A DNA stretch of 64,000 nucleotides, from assembly GCF_019933155.2 (NCBI RefSeq), contig NZ_CP082944.1, positions 4,962,001 to 5,026,000 on the forward strand. The letters run 5' to 3'. Below the pieces are notes generated by a model, which was not told where the DNA came from, did not search any database, and saw nothing but the letters and a program-made list of their open reading frames with translations. The stretch is from Metabacillus dongyingensis (GTDB lineage: Bacteria > Bacillota > Bacilli > Bacillales > Bacillaceae). Below are positions 1 through 9,808 of this stretch, one piece after another (the stretch's first letter is position 1; every line of letters starts with the position of its first letter). A program made the position numbers and the translations under genes.

Positions 1-112
1 CATTTGCTCCTTTTCCAACGGCAGAACCTGCTAATGGCATACCAAATAAAAGGACCATGGCCAAAATAATAGTGCTGATTGCTTTTCTAACATGCGAATT
101 TTTCTTGAACAT
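1..112 (-). CDS. Secreted protein, N-terminal fragment
   Basis: The gene runs off the left edge of the window; only the first 37 codons are present. They start MFKKNSHVRKAIS and continue with a hydrophobic stretch and a plausible signal-peptidase site after AGSA, so the product is probably exported. A ribosome binding site (AAGGAAGG) lies just upstream of the ATG. Nothing in the fragment identifies the mature protein. It is divergent from potA, with about 275 bp between them. Confidence 0.6.
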   Translation of the reverse strand, partial: MFKKNSHVRKAISTIILAMVLLFGMPLAGSAVGKGAN

Positions 113-388
113 AACTAAACACCTTCCTTTATATAAATTGTGACGATCTTTACTATTCCCAATATCATTTTTCTACACATGAAAATGAAGAATTTTATTC
201 AAACCACTATTAAAAATATCTCTTGGATCTCTTATTAATCCGAACATAATGACATAAGAACCATTGATATTTTTTTCGTATTTCGGCATTCTTTCATGTA
301 TAATTATTCATGATAAATATGGCAAAATTGGCCGTTTTCTGTAAATATTTCTTTGTTCAAATCCGAGCAAACTAAGAGGGAGAATGAT

Positions 389-1495
389 ATGACAAACACA
401 ATTATTCAGTTTAAGCAGGTTACAAAACAATATGACAATGATCCTGCTGTCCTCAATCATGTCAGTTTTGAAATCGAGCGCGGCAAATTTTATACACTTC
501 TTGGTCCTTCAGGCTGCGGCAAGACAACTATTCTTCGGCTGATTGCCGGATTTACTGAAGCTTCTGAGGGAGAAATTCTTTTTAACGGAAAAAAAATAAA
601 CGATGTTCCTGCTAACAAACGCCAAGTAAATACGGTGTTTCAGGATTATGCACTGTTTCCTCACTTGAATGTTTTTGAAAATGTTGCATTTGGACTGCGC
701 ATTAAAAAAATGAATAATCGGGATATTGAATCGAAAGTAAAAGAAGCCTTAAGCTTTGTAAACCTTGATGGATATGAAAAAAGGGAAATTCGGGAAATGT
801 CCGGAGGCCAGCGCCAGCGGGTCGCAATTGCACGTGCGATTGTCAATGAGCCGGAAGTGATTCTTCTTGATGAACCATTGTCAGCCCTGGACTTAAAGCT
901 TCGCACTGAAATGCAGTACGAACTGCGCGAACTTCAGCAGCGTCTGGGCATTACCTTTATCTTTGTTACCCACGACCAGGAAGAAGCACTCGCGATGTCA
1001 GATGAAATTTTCGTTCTGGACAAAGGAAAAATACAGCAAAGCGGGACTCCGACTGATATATATGATGAGCCTATTAACCGCTTTGTTGCTGACTTTATTG
1101 GCGAATCCAATATTGTAAAAGGGACCATGCTTGAGGATTACCTTGTAGAATTCACCGGCAGACAATTTGAGTGTGTTGATCAGGGTCTGAACCCAAATGA
1201 ACCTATAGAGATCGTCATTCGTCCTGAAGATTTGGAAATCACTTCTTTGGAACGGGGAAAACTCCAAGTACGCGTTGATTCCCAATTGTTCCGCGGTGTT
1301 CATTATGAAATCAGCAGCTATGACAAGGATGGAAACGAATGGCTCGTGCATTCCACAAAGAAAGCCACTGTCGGAGATGAGATCGGCCTTTATTTTGACC
1401 CGGAAGCGATACATGTTATGAGATTCGGTGAGACCGAAGAGGAATTTGACAGACGTTTAGAAGCCTATGCAGATGGAGAAGAGCATGGAAAATAA
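389..1495 (+). CDS. potA: Spermidine/putrescine ABC transporter, ATP-binding subunit
   Basis: This is the ATPase that energises polyamine uptake at the inner face of the membrane. Walker A (GPSGCGKTT) is at residues 39-47, the signature MSGGQ at 137-141 and Walker B (VILLDE) at 157-162. The C-terminal third has the TOBE-like extension usual for PotA/MalK-type subunits. I start it at the ATG behind AGAGGGAGA rather than at the TTG 36 bp upstream, giving 368 residues. A TATAAT at 299-304 is the best candidate -10 element, but no good -35 accompanies it. It is the first gene of potABCD and overlaps potB by 11 bp. Confidence 0.93.
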   Translation: MTNTIIQFKQVTKQYDNDPAVLNHVSFEIERGKFYTLLGPSGCGKTTILRLIAGFTEASEGEILFNGKKINDVPANKRQVNTVFQDYALFPHLNVFENVAFGLRIKKMNNRDIESKVKEALSFVNLDGYEKREIREMSGGQRQRVAIARAIVNEPEVILLDEPLSALDLKLRTEMQYELRELQQRLGITFIFVTHDQEEALAMSDEIFVLDKGKIQQSGTPTDIYDEPINRFVADFIGESNIVKGTMLEDYLVEFTGRQFECVDQGLNPNEPIEIVIRPEDLEITSLERGKLQVRVDSQLFRGVHYEISSYDKDGNEWLVHSTKKATVGDEIGLYFDPEAIHVMRFGETEEEFDRRLEAYADGEEHGK

Positions 1496-2288
1496 GCTGA
1501 CCCGAAATTTGTATATGATTCCCTATGCTCTTTGGATTGCTCTCTTTGTTATTGCACCGATTGTTCTAGTTCTCTATTATTCTTTTATTGATATTGAAGG
1601 AAACTTCTCGCTTGCCAATTATCAGAACTTCTTCACACCGGTCTACATGAAAATGACCTTGAGTTCATTTTGGTATGCTTTTTTGATTACAGCTCTTTCC
1701 CTGCTTATTGCATACCCAACTGCTTATTTGCTGACTTATACAAAGCATAAGCACCTTTGGCTGCTGCTGATTATTGTCCCTTCCTGGATTAATTTATTGT
1801 TAAAAGCCTATGCTTTTCTTGGCATTTTTGGTACGTACGGTGTTGCTAACAGCTTTTTAGAAGCAATCGGCATTGGCTCGCAGCAGTTATTGTTCACCGA
1901 TTTCAGTTTCATTTTTGTATCGGTTTATATCTTTATTCCATTTATGATTTTGCCTATATTCAATTCACTGAATGAATTAAATCCAACCCTGCTGGATGCA
2001 GCGCGTGATTTGGGCGCATCAAGCTGGACCGCCTTCCGCAGAGTCATTTTCCCGCTTACGATTGATGGCGTTAAAGCTGGCTGCCAGCTGGTCTTTATAC
2101 CCGCTCTTTCCCTGTTCATGCTGACAAGACTGATTGCGGGAAACAGAGTGATCACACTCGGCACTGCGATTGAACAGCATTTCCTTGTGACTCAGGACTG
2201 GGGTATGGGGTCGACCATTGCTGTCTTTTTGATTATTTTTATGTTTCTGATTATCTTCCTTACCGGAAATCGAAAGCGGGGTATGTAA
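1485..2288 (+). CDS. potB: Spermidine/putrescine ABC transporter permease PotB
   Basis: A polytopic membrane protein of 267 residues with about six membrane segments, forming half of the polyamine channel. The EAA-loop region [14 protein letters not shown], which contacts the ATPase PotA, lies in the C-terminal half and is repeated almost exactly in PotC. The chosen ATG lies inside the last codons of potA and follows GGAG with six bases spacing, which suggests translational coupling. An upstream ATG at 1467 would add six residues and has a weaker site. Confidence 0.9.
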   Translation: MENKLTRNLYMIPYALWIALFVIAPIVLVLYYSFIDIEGNFSLANYQNFFTPVYMKMTLSSFWYAFLITALSLLIAYPTAYLLTYTKHKHLWLLLIIVPSWINLLLKAYAFLGIFGTYGVANSFLEAIGIGSQQLLFTDFSFIFVSVYIFIPFMILPIFNSLNELNPTLLDAARDLGASSWTAFRRVIFPLTIDGVKAGCQLVFIPALSLFMLTRLIAGNRVITLGTAIEQHFLVTQDWGMGSTIAVFLIIFMFLIIFLTGNRKRGM

Positions 2289-2289
2289 G

Positions 2290-3093
2290 TTGGATAAGAA
2301 AATATCCCCTCTATCCAGGATCTTTTTAATTTTGATCTTTCTCATCCTATATACGCCAATTTTTTTCCTTGTGTTTTATTCGTTCAACAGCGGCGGTACG
2401 ATGTACAACTTTGAAGGATTTACGCTTGATTGGTATAAGGAGCTTTTCACAGATGCGAGGCTGCTGATCATCGTGCTGAACACACTCGTTATCGCCTTGC
2501 TGTCAGCACTTATTTCCACCATTATCGGTGTTCTTGGAGCACTTGCCATTCATTCTTTTAAAAGCAGGCAAACCAAAAACACATTGCTTTCATTAAATAA
2601 TGTGCTGATTGTCAGCCCTGATGTTATTATTGGCGCTTCGTTTCTAATCCTGTTTACGATGGCAGGAATCAAGCTTGGATTTTATTCAGTCCTCTTATCT
2701 CATATTGCATTCAGCGTTCCGATTGTTGTCTTAATGGTTCTGCCGAAACTGATGGAGATGAGTCCAACCTTGCTTGATGCAGCAAGAGATCTTGGCGCAA
2801 GCAGCTGGAATGTCCTGACTAAAGTGACCTTGCCATTTATCACACCGGGTATTTTTGCAGGATTCTTTATGGCTCTTACGTTCTCTCTTGATGATTTCGC
2901 TGTTACCTTTTTCGTAACCGGCAATGGATTCACTACGCTGTCCGTTGAAATCTATTCACTTGCGCGCCGGGGAATCTCATTGAATATTAACGCCTTATCG
3001 ACCCTGCTTTTCCTTTTCACAGTCCTGCTTGTGATTGTTTACTACTTCATCACGCAGCGAAATAAGCAAAGCGGATTGGGGGTAAGAAAATGA
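2290..3093 (+). CDS. potC: Spermidine/putrescine ABC transporter permease PotC
   Basis: The second permease subunit has 267 residues and about six membrane segments. The EAA loop [14 protein letters not shown] contacts PotA and matches that of PotB. The gene starts with TTG one base after the potB stop, behind GCGGGG, and its last bases overlap the ATG of potD (ATGA overlap). The tight packing shows one operon and implies equal production of the membrane subunits. Confidence 0.9.
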   Translation: MDKKISPLSRIFLILIFLILYTPIFFLVFYSFNSGGTMYNFEGFTLDWYKELFTDARLLIIVLNTLVIALLSALISTIIGVLGALAIHSFKSRQTKNTLLSLNNVLIVSPDVIIGASFLILFTMAGIKLGFYSVLLSHIAFSVPIVVLMVLPKLMEMSPTLLDAARDLGASSWNVLTKVTLPFITPGIFAGFFMALTFSLDDFAVTFFVTGNGFTTLSVEIYSLARRGISLNINALSTLLFLFTVLLVIVYYFITQRNKQSGLGVRK

Positions 3094-4163
3094 AGAAGCT
3101 GATCCGCGTTTTCTTCGCGATTATTCTCGTGTCGGGCATCCTTTTGTATGCTGTTTCAGAGCTGAACTCTTCACAGGGCTACTCAAGCGGCAACACGCTT
3201 ACGATCTTTAACTGGGGAGACTACATCAATTCCGATCTGGTTGACCGCTTTGAAAAAGAAACAGGCATTAAAGTCATCTATGAGACGTTTGATTCTAATG
3301 AGGCGATGATGACAAAGATTGAACAGGGCGGAACGACTTATGATATTGCCGTTCCTTCTGAATATATGATTGATAAAATGAGACAGGAAGATTTGCTTAT
3401 CCCTTTGGATCATTCAAAGCTTCCGAACTTGAAAAATATTGATGACCGGTTTATGGATTTGCCATTCGACCCTGAAAATAAATATTCCGTTCCATATTTC
3501 TGGGGAACTGTCGGCATTGTCTATAATCCAACGATGATAGATGGAAAAAAAATCACGAGCTGGAATGACCTTTGGGATCCTGATCTGCGAAATGAAATCC
3601 TGCTGATTGACGGGGCAAGAGAAGTGATGGGAATGGGCCTGAACAGCCTCGGCTACTCTCTAAACGATACAAATAAGGATCATTTAGAGGAAGCAAAACG
3701 AAAGCTTGATTCCCTCACTCCAAATGTCAAAGCAGTTGTTGGAGATGAGAGCCGGATGCTGCTTGAAAATCAGGAAGCGGCAATCGGGCTTGTATGGTCT
3801 GGGGTTGCATCAGAGATCATGTATGAAAATGAAGATCTGGAGTATGTCGTTCCTGAGGAAGGCTCAAACTTATGGTTCGATAACATGGTTATCCCGAAAA
3901 CAGCCAAAAATGCGGAAGCTGCCCATCAGTTCATCAACTTCATGCTGGATGCTGAGGTGGCCGCTGAAAACACCGAATATGTCAGCTACTCCACACCTAA
4001 CAAAGAAGCCTTAAAATACATGCCTGAAGAAATGGTAAACGATGAGCGCTTCTATCCTCCGCCTGAGCTGACGGAAAAACTGGAAGTGTATGAGAACCTT
4101 GGCAAAAAGAATTTGGCTTATTATAATGAGCTGTTTTTGAAATTTAAGATGCATCCGAAATAA
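3090..4163 (+). CDS. potD: Spermidine/putrescine-binding protein PotD
   Basis: This is the extracytoplasmic polyamine-binding subunit, 357 residues, of the bacterial solute-binding fold. The mature part opens with NTLTIFNWGDYIN, the strand and loop typical of PotD/PotF, and contains the hinge-side motif YDIAVPSEYM. The N-terminus has one hydrophobic segment (about residues 5-22) but no lipobox cysteine, so it looks like an uncleaved or conventionally cleaved signal rather than a lipoprotein. It is the last gene of potABCD and is followed by a strong terminator. Confidence 0.9.
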   Translation: MKKLIRVFFAIILVSGILLYAVSELNSSQGYSSGNTLTIFNWGDYINSDLVDRFEKETGIKVIYETFDSNEAMMTKIEQGGTTYDIAVPSEYMIDKMRQEDLLIPLDHSKLPNLKNIDDRFMDLPFDPENKYSVPYFWGTVGIVYNPTMIDGKKITSWNDLWDPDLRNEILLIDGAREVMGMGLNSLGYSLNDTNKDHLEEAKRKLDSLTPNVKAVVGDESRMLLENQEAAIGLVWSGVASEIMYENEDLEYVVPEEGSNLWFDNMVIPKTAKNAEAAHQFINFMLDAEVAAENTEYVSYSTPNKEALKYMPEEMVNDERFYPPPELTEKLEVYENLGKKNLAYYNELFLKFKMHPK

Positions 4164-4166
4164 GAG

Positions 4167-4198
4167 AAAGGGAGTCCTGGTTTTCAGGACTCCCTTTT
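4167..4198 (+). terminator. Rho-independent terminator after potD
   Basis: GGGAGTCCTG (4170-4179) pairs perfectly with CAGGACTCCC (4185-4194) over a five-base loop. Flanking A and T tracts extend the stem and supply a U tract on both strands. It lies between convergent potD and htpG and can serve both. Confidence 0.9.
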
Positions 4199-4231
4199 CT
4201 ACTTTTTTGCGCTATTAAGCATTATTTCTTT

Positions 4232-6112
4232 TTAAACCATTATTTTGCAGATATCATTCGTAAACTCTACCGGATCTTCAATCGGCAATCCTTCGATCAG
4301 GAGCGCCTGATTAAATAACAGGTTTGTATAAAGCGCTAATTTTTCTTTATCCTTTTCAAAGGAATCTTTTAAAGAAGTAAATACTTCATGATTTCGGTTA
4401 ATTTCAAGGATTTTTTCAGCCTGGATATTCTGGCTGTTCGGCATTGCCTTCAGAATTTTTTCCATTTCCGTCGTCACTTCACCTTCAGTTGCGATGCAGA
4501 CTGGATGAGACTTGAGACGTTTAGAAATTCTTACATCCTTCACTTTGCCGGCAAGAATCGTTTTCATCTCTTCAAAGAGGTCTTTGTTATCTTTCTCTTC
4601 TGATTCTGCACCCTTTTCATTCTCGCCTGCTTCTATTCCTAAATCGCCGCTAGAAATCGATTTGAACTCTTTTTCCTGGTAGTTCATCAGCATTCTGATC
4701 GCAAATTCATCCACTTCATCCGTGAAATATAAGATATCATAGCCTTTATCAGCCACAACCTCTGTCTGCGGAAGCTTTTCAATCCGGTCATAGCTTTCTC
4801 CTGCAGCATAGTAAATGTACTTTTGATCTTCAGGCATGCTTGAAACATATTCATCAAGAGTGATCAGCTTTTTCTCTTTTGATGAATAGAACATGAGCAG
4901 GTTCTGAAGATCTTCTTTATTTGCACCAAAATCACTGTAAACGCCATATTTCAGCTGTCTTCCGAAAGAGTTATAGAATGTTTCATACTTTTCTCTCTCA
5001 TCTTTTAATAAGCTTTGCAGCTGGCTCTTAATTTTATTTTTGATATTTTTTGCAATCAGCTTCAGCTGGCGGTCATGCTGGAGGATTTCTCTTGAAATGT
5101 TAAGAGATAAATCCTCAGAATCTACCATTCCTTTTACAAAACTGAAATAGTCAGGTAGCAGGTCTGAGCATTTTTCCATGATTAACACACCATTAGAGTA
5201 AAGCTCTAGACCCTTTTCAAACTCTTTAGAGTAGTAATCATACGGAATCTGCTCAGGGATATATAGAATTGCGTTGTATCTGACGGCACCGTCCACACTG
5301 ATATGGATATGTTTTAACGGTTTATCAAACCCATAACGTTTTTCTGCATAAAAATTCTCGTAATCTTCCGAAGTGAGCTCATTTTTATTCTTTCTCCAAA
5401 TCGGAACCATGCTGTTGATTGTCTGTTCTTCCAGAACCTCTTCAAACTCTGTTTCGCTGTCTTCTTTGCTTTTTCTCTCCGTTACGTCCATCTTAATTGG
5501 GTAGCGGATGAAATCAGAGTATTTTTTAATGATTGCTTTTAACCGGTATTCTTCTAAATATTCATCATACGAATCTTCTTCTGTGTTTTCTTTGATGCTA
5601 AGAACAATCTCCGTTCCGACCTCTTCCTTCTCACCAAGCTCAATCGTATAGCCGTCTGCTCCCCCAGAATGCCATCTGTAGGCATCTTCGCTGCCGATTG
5701 TTTTCGTTGTAACAGTGATAGCGTCTGCTACCATGAAGGCTGAGTAAAAACCAACTCCAAATTGACCGATAATGTCATGGCCATCTTTCAGCTCGTTTTC
5801 ACTTTTAAAAGCAAGAGAGCCGCTTTTTGCAATAATTCCAAGGTTGTTCTCAAGTTCTTCTTTTGTCATCCCAATCCCAGTATCTGAGATTGTTAATGTT
5901 CTATTTTCCTTGTCTGCCTTAACTTTTATGTAGTAATGGTTCTGGTCAAATGATAGGCTGTCGTCTGTTAAAGCTTTGTAATAAATTTTATCAATCGCAT
6001 CACTAGCATTTGAAATCAGCTCTCTTAAAAAGATTTCTTTTTGAGAGTAAATTGAGTTAATCATCATTTCCAATAGTCTTTTAGACTCCGCTTTGAACTG
6101 CATTTTTTCCAT
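4232..6112 (-). CDS. htpG: Chaperone HtpG (Hsp90 family)
   Basis: An ATP-dependent cytosolic chaperone of 626 residues, the usual size. The GHKL ATP-binding motifs are present near the N-terminus: [21 protein letters not shown] and [15 protein letters not shown]. The middle and C-terminal dimerisation domains follow. I use the second ATG (at 6112) because it sits eight bases behind AAAGGAGA, whereas the first ATG is only two bases from it. The gene stands alone behind a CIRCE operator, so it should be repressed by HrcA. Confidence 0.95.
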   Translation of the reverse strand: MEKMQFKAESKRLLEMMINSIYSQKEIFLRELISNASDAIDKIYYKALTDDSLSFDQNHYYIKVKADKENRTLTISDTGIGMTKEELENNLGIIAKSGSLAFKSENELKDGHDIIGQFGVGFYSAFMVADAITVTTKTIGSEDAYRWHSGGADGYTIELGEKEEVGTEIVLSIKENTEEDSYDEYLEEYRLKAIIKKYSDFIRYPIKMDVTERKSKEDSETEFEEVLEEQTINSMVPIWRKNKNELTSEDYENFYAEKRYGFDKPLKHIHISVDGAVRYNAILYIPEQIPYDYYSKEFEKGLELYSNGVLIMEKCSDLLPDYFSFVKGMVDSEDLSLNISREILQHDRQLKLIAKNIKNKIKSQLQSLLKDEREKYETFYNSFGRQLKYGVYSDFGANKEDLQNLLMFYSSKEKKLITLDEYVSSMPEDQKYIYYAAGESYDRIEKLPQTEVVADKGYDILYFTDEVDEFAIRMLMNYQEKEFKSISSGDLGIEAGENEKGAESEEKDNKDLFEEMKTILAGKVKDVRISKRLKSHPVCIATEGEVTTEMEKILKAMPNSQNIQAEKILEINRNHEVFTSLKDSFEKDKEKLALYTNLLFNQALLIEGLPIEDPVEFTNDICKIMV

Positions 6113-6137
6113 TGTCATTCTCCTTTCAACCTGCTTT

Positions 6138-6164
6138 TTAGCACTCTTTTTATGAGAGTGCTAA
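6138..6164 (-). promoter_or_regulatory. CIRCE element (HrcA operator) for htpG
   Basis: TTAGCACTC, nine bases, then GAGTGCTAA: a perfect match to the CIRCE inverted repeat bound by the heat-shock repressor HrcA. It lies between the htpG promoter and its start codon, inside the predicted 5' untranslated region. Confidence 0.96.
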
Positions 6165-6173
6165 CCACTTATT

Positions 6174-6202
6174 AAATAACATATATTCCCGTTTTGTGTC
6201 AA
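6174..6202 (-). promoter_or_regulatory. Predicted SigA promoter of htpG
   Basis: On the minus strand TTGACA (6197-6202) is followed after 17 bases by TTATTT (6174-6179). The -35 is perfect and the -10 weak. Transcription would start just upstream of the CIRCE element. Confidence 0.6.
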
Positions 6203-6227
6203 TATCCATCTTCGGGATTTCAGCTGG

Positions 6228-6256
6228 TAGACAAACACTGTTGTTTTTGTTATATT
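6228..6256 (+). promoter_or_regulatory. Predicted promoter of the marR-MFS operon
   Basis: TAGACA (6228-6233), 17 bases, then TATATT (6251-6256). The operator repeats begin two bases downstream, so a bound repressor would cover the transcription start. Confidence 0.65.
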
Positions 6257-6257
6257 A

Positions 6258-6288
6258 GTTACCTAGAGTAACTGTTATCTAGGGTAAC
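6258..6288 (+). promoter_or_regulatory. Tandem palindromic operators, probably of the MarR regulator
   Basis: Two near-identical palindromes, GTTACCTAGAGTAAC (6258-6272) and GTTATCTAGGGTAAC (6274-6288), are spaced 16 bp apart, about one and a half helical turns. Position over the predicted start site and upstream of a marR gene suggests autorepression. Confidence 0.75.
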
Positions 6289-6303
6289 TATTTATTTAAT
6301 GAG

Positions 6304-6732
6304 GTGTTTCCTATAAAAACATATCAAAAGTTTTTTCAGCAGCTTCTGCTGTTATACCGTCCTTTTGAAAACAGACTGAATATGGAGCTTGCCAAACATG
6401 ATTTATACAGAGCTCAATGGTCTGTTTTGCATTATTTATGGAATTACGGAACAGCTACGCTTGTTGAACTTGCTGATTATCAAAGTGTTGAAAAGCCTAC
6501 CGTTACAAGAACCATCAGCCGCCTTGAGGAACTGGGATATGTAGAGCATATACCCGGCAAGGATAAGCGCGAAAAGAGAATGCAGCTTACGGACCTTGGG
6601 AGAAAGGTATACGGGGTTGTTCGCGTAACAATCGATGAATATGAGCAGGAAATTTTAAAAGGTATTTCAGAAGAAGAACAGCTTGAGGTAATCCGGATCA
6701 TGGGAGATATTCGGAACAATATTAGAGAGTAA
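6304..6732 (+). CDS. MarR family transcriptional regulator
   Basis: A winged-helix dimeric repressor of about 140 residues. The HTH and wing read QSVEKPTVTRTISRLEELGY then the basic KDKREKRMQLT. The only conventional in-frame start is the GTG at 6304, but it is part of the perfect Shine-Dalgarno GAGGTG. An ATA nine bases further on (6313) is at the ideal distance, so the true start is uncertain. It is followed 12 bp later by an MFS gene, and is preceded by tandem palindromes that it probably binds. The inducer is unknown. Confidence 0.85.
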   Translation: MFPIKTYQKFFQQLLLLYRPFENRLNMELAKHDLYRAQWSVLHYLWNYGTATLVELADYQSVEKPTVTRTISRLEELGYVEHIPGKDKREKRMQLTDLGRKVYGVVRVTIDEYEQEILKGISEEEQLEVIRIMGDIRNNIRE

Positions 6733-6744
6733 GGGGGCAAAAAC

Positions 6745-7953
6745 ATGAATCAGACAACATCCAAATTATGGACGAAAGACTTTATTGTCGTGTCGTCCAT
6801 CAATTTTTTCTTAACATTAATCTTTTACTTGTTAATGGTGACTATTGCTGTTTTTGCAGTGGATGAATACAGCGCCTCTACGAGTGAGGCGGGACTTGTA
6901 ACCGGGATTTTTATTATAGGTGCACTGATTGGCCGGCTTTTAATAGGAAGACTCATTGTAACTTTCAGCCGTAAAAAGATCCTGTATACAGGGCTTATCC
7001 TGTTTACCCTGACAACAGCCTTTTATTTCTTTGAATTTGGCCTTGGCTTCCTTCTTTTCAACCGCCTTGTTCATGGAATTACACTGGGTATGGCCAGTAC
7101 AGCAACAGGCACAATAGTAGCACAGATTATTCCCGCTTCGCGAAAAGGGGAAGGCATCGGGTACTACAGTATGAGTGCAACTCTTGCAACAGCCATCGGT
7201 CCTTTTATCGGGCTGTACTTGAGCCAGCACGCAAGCTTTCAAACTATCTTTACCTTCTGCGTTGCATTAGGCTTCATCAGTTTAATCATTGCCTTTTTCT
7301 TGTATGTGCCCCCGCTTGATAGTTCAGTAAAAAAATCAGAAGTACGAGGATTCAAACTTTCAAATTTTGTAGAGCCAAGTGCTTTGCCGATTGCATTTAT
7401 TACACTTGCAGCGGCGTTTTGCTATTCAAGTGTTTTGTCCTTTATTAACTTCTATGCGAAGGACATTCATCTTGTCAGCACAGCAAGCTTCTTTTTCATC
7501 GTCTATGCGGCAGCTGTATTGGCATCACGCCCTTTTACCGGCCGCTTAATGGACAAAAAAGGGGCAAATTTCATTATGTATCCTGCCTTCCTCTTATTTG
7601 GAGCTGGGATGTTCCTTTTGAGCACGGCAAGCACTAGCTTCATTTTCTTGCTTTCTGGTGTTTTGATCGGCCTTGGATTTGGAAACATGCAGTCGGCGAC
7701 ACAGGCGATTGCCGTTAAATTAACGCCTCCTCACCGTATGGGTCTTGCCACTTCGACTTTCTTTATCTTTCTTGATGCAGGTTTAGGGTTCGGACCTTAT
7801 CTGCTTGGATTTGTCATTCCGGTGACAGGATACAGTACCTTGTATGTGATATTAGGCGTATTAGTCTTTGCCAGTTCTGTTCTTTACTACTTCTTGCACG
7901 GGAAGAGGGAAAGTGCGGCATGGGCAAAAGTTAATGCTTCTGCATCAGCTTGA
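6745..7953 (+). CDS. MFS efflux transporter
   Basis: A 402-residue membrane protein with about 12 membrane segments, of the major facilitator superfamily. The GRLLIGRL and RPFTGRLMDKKG stretches match the conserved loop 2-3 and loop 8-9 motifs of drug/H+ antiporters. It resembles the YwoG/YfkF group of Bacillus. The ATG follows AAGGGGG. Co-transcription with a marR gene suggests substrate-induced efflux of a toxic compound, but the substrate cannot be read from the sequence. Confidence 0.85.
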   Translation: MNQTTSKLWTKDFIVVSSINFFLTLIFYLLMVTIAVFAVDEYSASTSEAGLVTGIFIIGALIGRLLIGRLIVTFSRKKILYTGLILFTLTTAFYFFEFGLGFLLFNRLVHGITLGMASTATGTIVAQIIPASRKGEGIGYYSMSATLATAIGPFIGLYLSQHASFQTIFTFCVALGFISLIIAFFLYVPPLDSSVKKSEVRGFKLSNFVEPSALPIAFITLAAAFCYSSVLSFINFYAKDIHLVSTASFFFIVYAAAVLASRPFTGRLMDKKGANFIMYPAFLLFGAGMFLLSTASTSFIFLLSGVLIGLGFGNMQSATQAIAVKLTPPHRMGLATSTFFIFLDAGLGFGPYLLGFVIPVTGYSTLYVILGVLVFASSVLYYFLHGKRESAAWAKVNASASA

Positions 7954-7968
7954 TGAGCCGGCAGAAAG

Positions 7969-7993
7969 AGGACATCCCAAATGGGGATGTCCT
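7969..7993 (+). terminator. Terminator of the marR-MFS operon
   Basis: AGGACATCCC (7969-7978) and GGGATGTCCT (7984-7993) form a perfect ten-base stem with a five-base loop, followed by TTTTCTTT. Confidence 0.9.
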
Positions 7994-8019
7994 TTTTCTT
8001 TGAATCTATTAAATTTCAG

Positions 8020-8855
8020 AATGCTCAAAGACCCCCTATGTTTCCCAAATTCTACATAATCCCTGACTTGGATACTCATAGACCCTCTATGCTTCCCCAA
8101 ATTCTACTAAACCCCAGACTTGGATACTCATTGACCCCTTATGCTTCCCCAAATTCTACTAAACCCCAGACTTGGATACTCATTGACCCTCTATGCTTCC
8201 CAAAATTCTACTAAACCCCATACTTGGATACTCATAGACCCCTTATGCTTCCCCAAATTCTACTAAACCCCAGACTTGGATACTCATTGACCCTCTATGC
8301 TTCCCCAAATTCTACAAAACCCCAGACTTGGATACTCATAGACCCTCTATGCTTCCCCAAATTCTACATAAACCCAGACTTGGATACTCATAGACCCCTT
8401 ATGCTTCCCCAAAATCTACAAAATTCCAGACCTGGATACTCATAGACCCCCTATGCTTCCCCAAATTCTACTAAACCCCAGACTTGGATACTCATAGACC
8501 ACCTATGCTTCCCCAAATTCTACAAAAACCCAGACTTGGATACTCATTGACCCTCTATGCTTCCCCAAATTCTACTAAACCCCAGACTTGGATACTCATT
8601 GACCCTCTATGCTTCCCCAAATTCTACTAAACCCCATACTTGGATACTCATAGACCCTCTATGCTTCCCCAAATTCCACTAAACCCCAGACTTGGATACT
8701 CATTGACCCTCTATGCTTCCCAAAATTCTACTAAACCCCAGACTTGGATACTCATAGACCACTTATGCTTCCCCAAATTCTACAAAACCCCAGACTTGGA
8801 TACTCATAGACCCCCATGCTTCCCCAAATTCTATTAAATCCCAGACTCGGATACG
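8020..8855. repeat. 52-bp tandem repeat array, about 15 full copies plus degenerate ends
   Basis: A 52-bp unit is repeated head to tail with almost constant period: GACTTGGATACTCAT recurs at 8065, 8117, 8169 and so on to about 8797. The last, partial copy drops one base. Copies differ by a few substitutions, for example CATAGACC against CATTGACC. Several units contain the small palindrome CATAGA-CCC-TCTATG. The outermost copy on the right contains the stop codon and last codons of mmuM. There are no unique spacers, so this is not a CRISPR array. The ORFs that run through it have only repeated, low-complexity translations and no ribosome sites. Confidence 0.95.
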
Positions 8856-9808
8856 ACATTTTCACTAGTCCGCCATTTTTTTGAAATCTTTTCAATATGG
8901 TGAGGTGATGTTCGGCAGCAGCCTCCTATTAAGCGGGCACCTGACTTGAACCAGTCTTCTGATAGATGATCCAGTTCAAGACAAGATTTCTGGCCATGCC
9001 ATGTTTTAGTGTCTGGATTGTAGGCTTCTCCAGAATTCGGGTAAACAATAACCGGGTTTTTTGTATGGCTGCTGATCACTTTTATGGCTTCATTCACTAA
9101 TTCCAGTGGTGCACAGTTGATCCCAATTGCAGCTATTTGCCCGTCGTCCCCGAAGGTATTTGCACACACCTCGAGCAAAGTGCCATCACTAATCGCTTTC
9201 TCATTTTTCAAGGAAAAGGATAGCCATGCATATGTATAGGGAAATTCATTCAATAAAGAACGTAATACTTTTGCTTCTTGAAGAGAAGGAATGGTTTCAA
9301 ATGCCAGTATATCAGCACCTGCTTCAATCAATGCTGACATTCTGGGACGATGAAAATCTTTTAAAGCCTCATCCGTAACCCCATAGTTGCCTGTATACTC
9401 CGAACCGTCTGCAAGATAGGCGCCATAGGGACCGATTGATGCCGCAACCAATGGCTTTGGTCTAATAGCTTCCATTTCTTCCTTCCAAAAATCATCTCTT
9501 GCTTTTCTTGCAATCACCACTGTTTTTTTTATTAATTGCACAGCTTCTTCTTCTTCGATTCCCCGCTTCAAGAAACCATCGATTGTTGCTTGATAGCTGG
9601 CCGTAATTGCACAGTCCGCTCCCGCACGGAAATAGTCTGAATGAACCTGATAAATCGCTTCGGGGTTTTCCAGTAATATTCGGGCAGACCAAAGGGGATC
9701 GTCTAAATCACAGCCATGCTGCTCGAGTTCTGTAGCAAGTGCCCCATCAAGGATCATGACGGAATAGTCACTTAAAATGGTTTCAATTGGATTGAGTTTC
9801 TGCTGCAT
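8834..9808 (-). CDS. mmuM: Homocysteine S-methyltransferase
   Basis: This enzyme transfers a methyl group from S-methylmethionine (or SAM) to homocysteine to make methionine. The zinc-binding cysteines are present: GINCAPLE in the middle and [11 protein letters not shown] near the C-terminus. The start [10 protein letters not shown] matches the family's TIM-barrel opening strand. I start at the ATG behind AGAGGAGAAGGAT (9808), giving 324 residues, usual for YbgG/MmuM. The start codon lies within the last codons of mmuP. The final residues SESGI are encoded by the last repeat unit of the 52-bp array. Confidence 0.92.
   Translation of the reverse strand: MQQKLNPIETILSDYSVMILDGALATELEQHGCDLDDPLWSARILLENPEAIYQVHSDYFRAGADCAITASYQATIDGFLKRGIEEEEAVQLIKKTVVIARKARDDFWKEEMEAIRPKPLVAASIGPYGAYLADGSEYTGNYGVTDEALKDFHRPRMSALIEAGADILAFETIPSLQEAKVLRSLLNEFPYTYAWLSFSLKNEKAISDGTLLEVCANTFGDDGQIAAIGINCAPLELVNEAIKVISSHTKNPVIVYPNSGEAYNPDTKTWHGQKSCLELDHLSEDWFKSGARLIGGCCRTSPHHIEKISKKWRTSENVVSESGI

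Noticed and set aside
8020..8855. Possible CRISPR array or coding repeats in the 52-bp array
   Set aside because: The units are contiguous with no unique spacers and no cas genes are near. The open frames through the array give only repeated peptides without ribosome binding sites.
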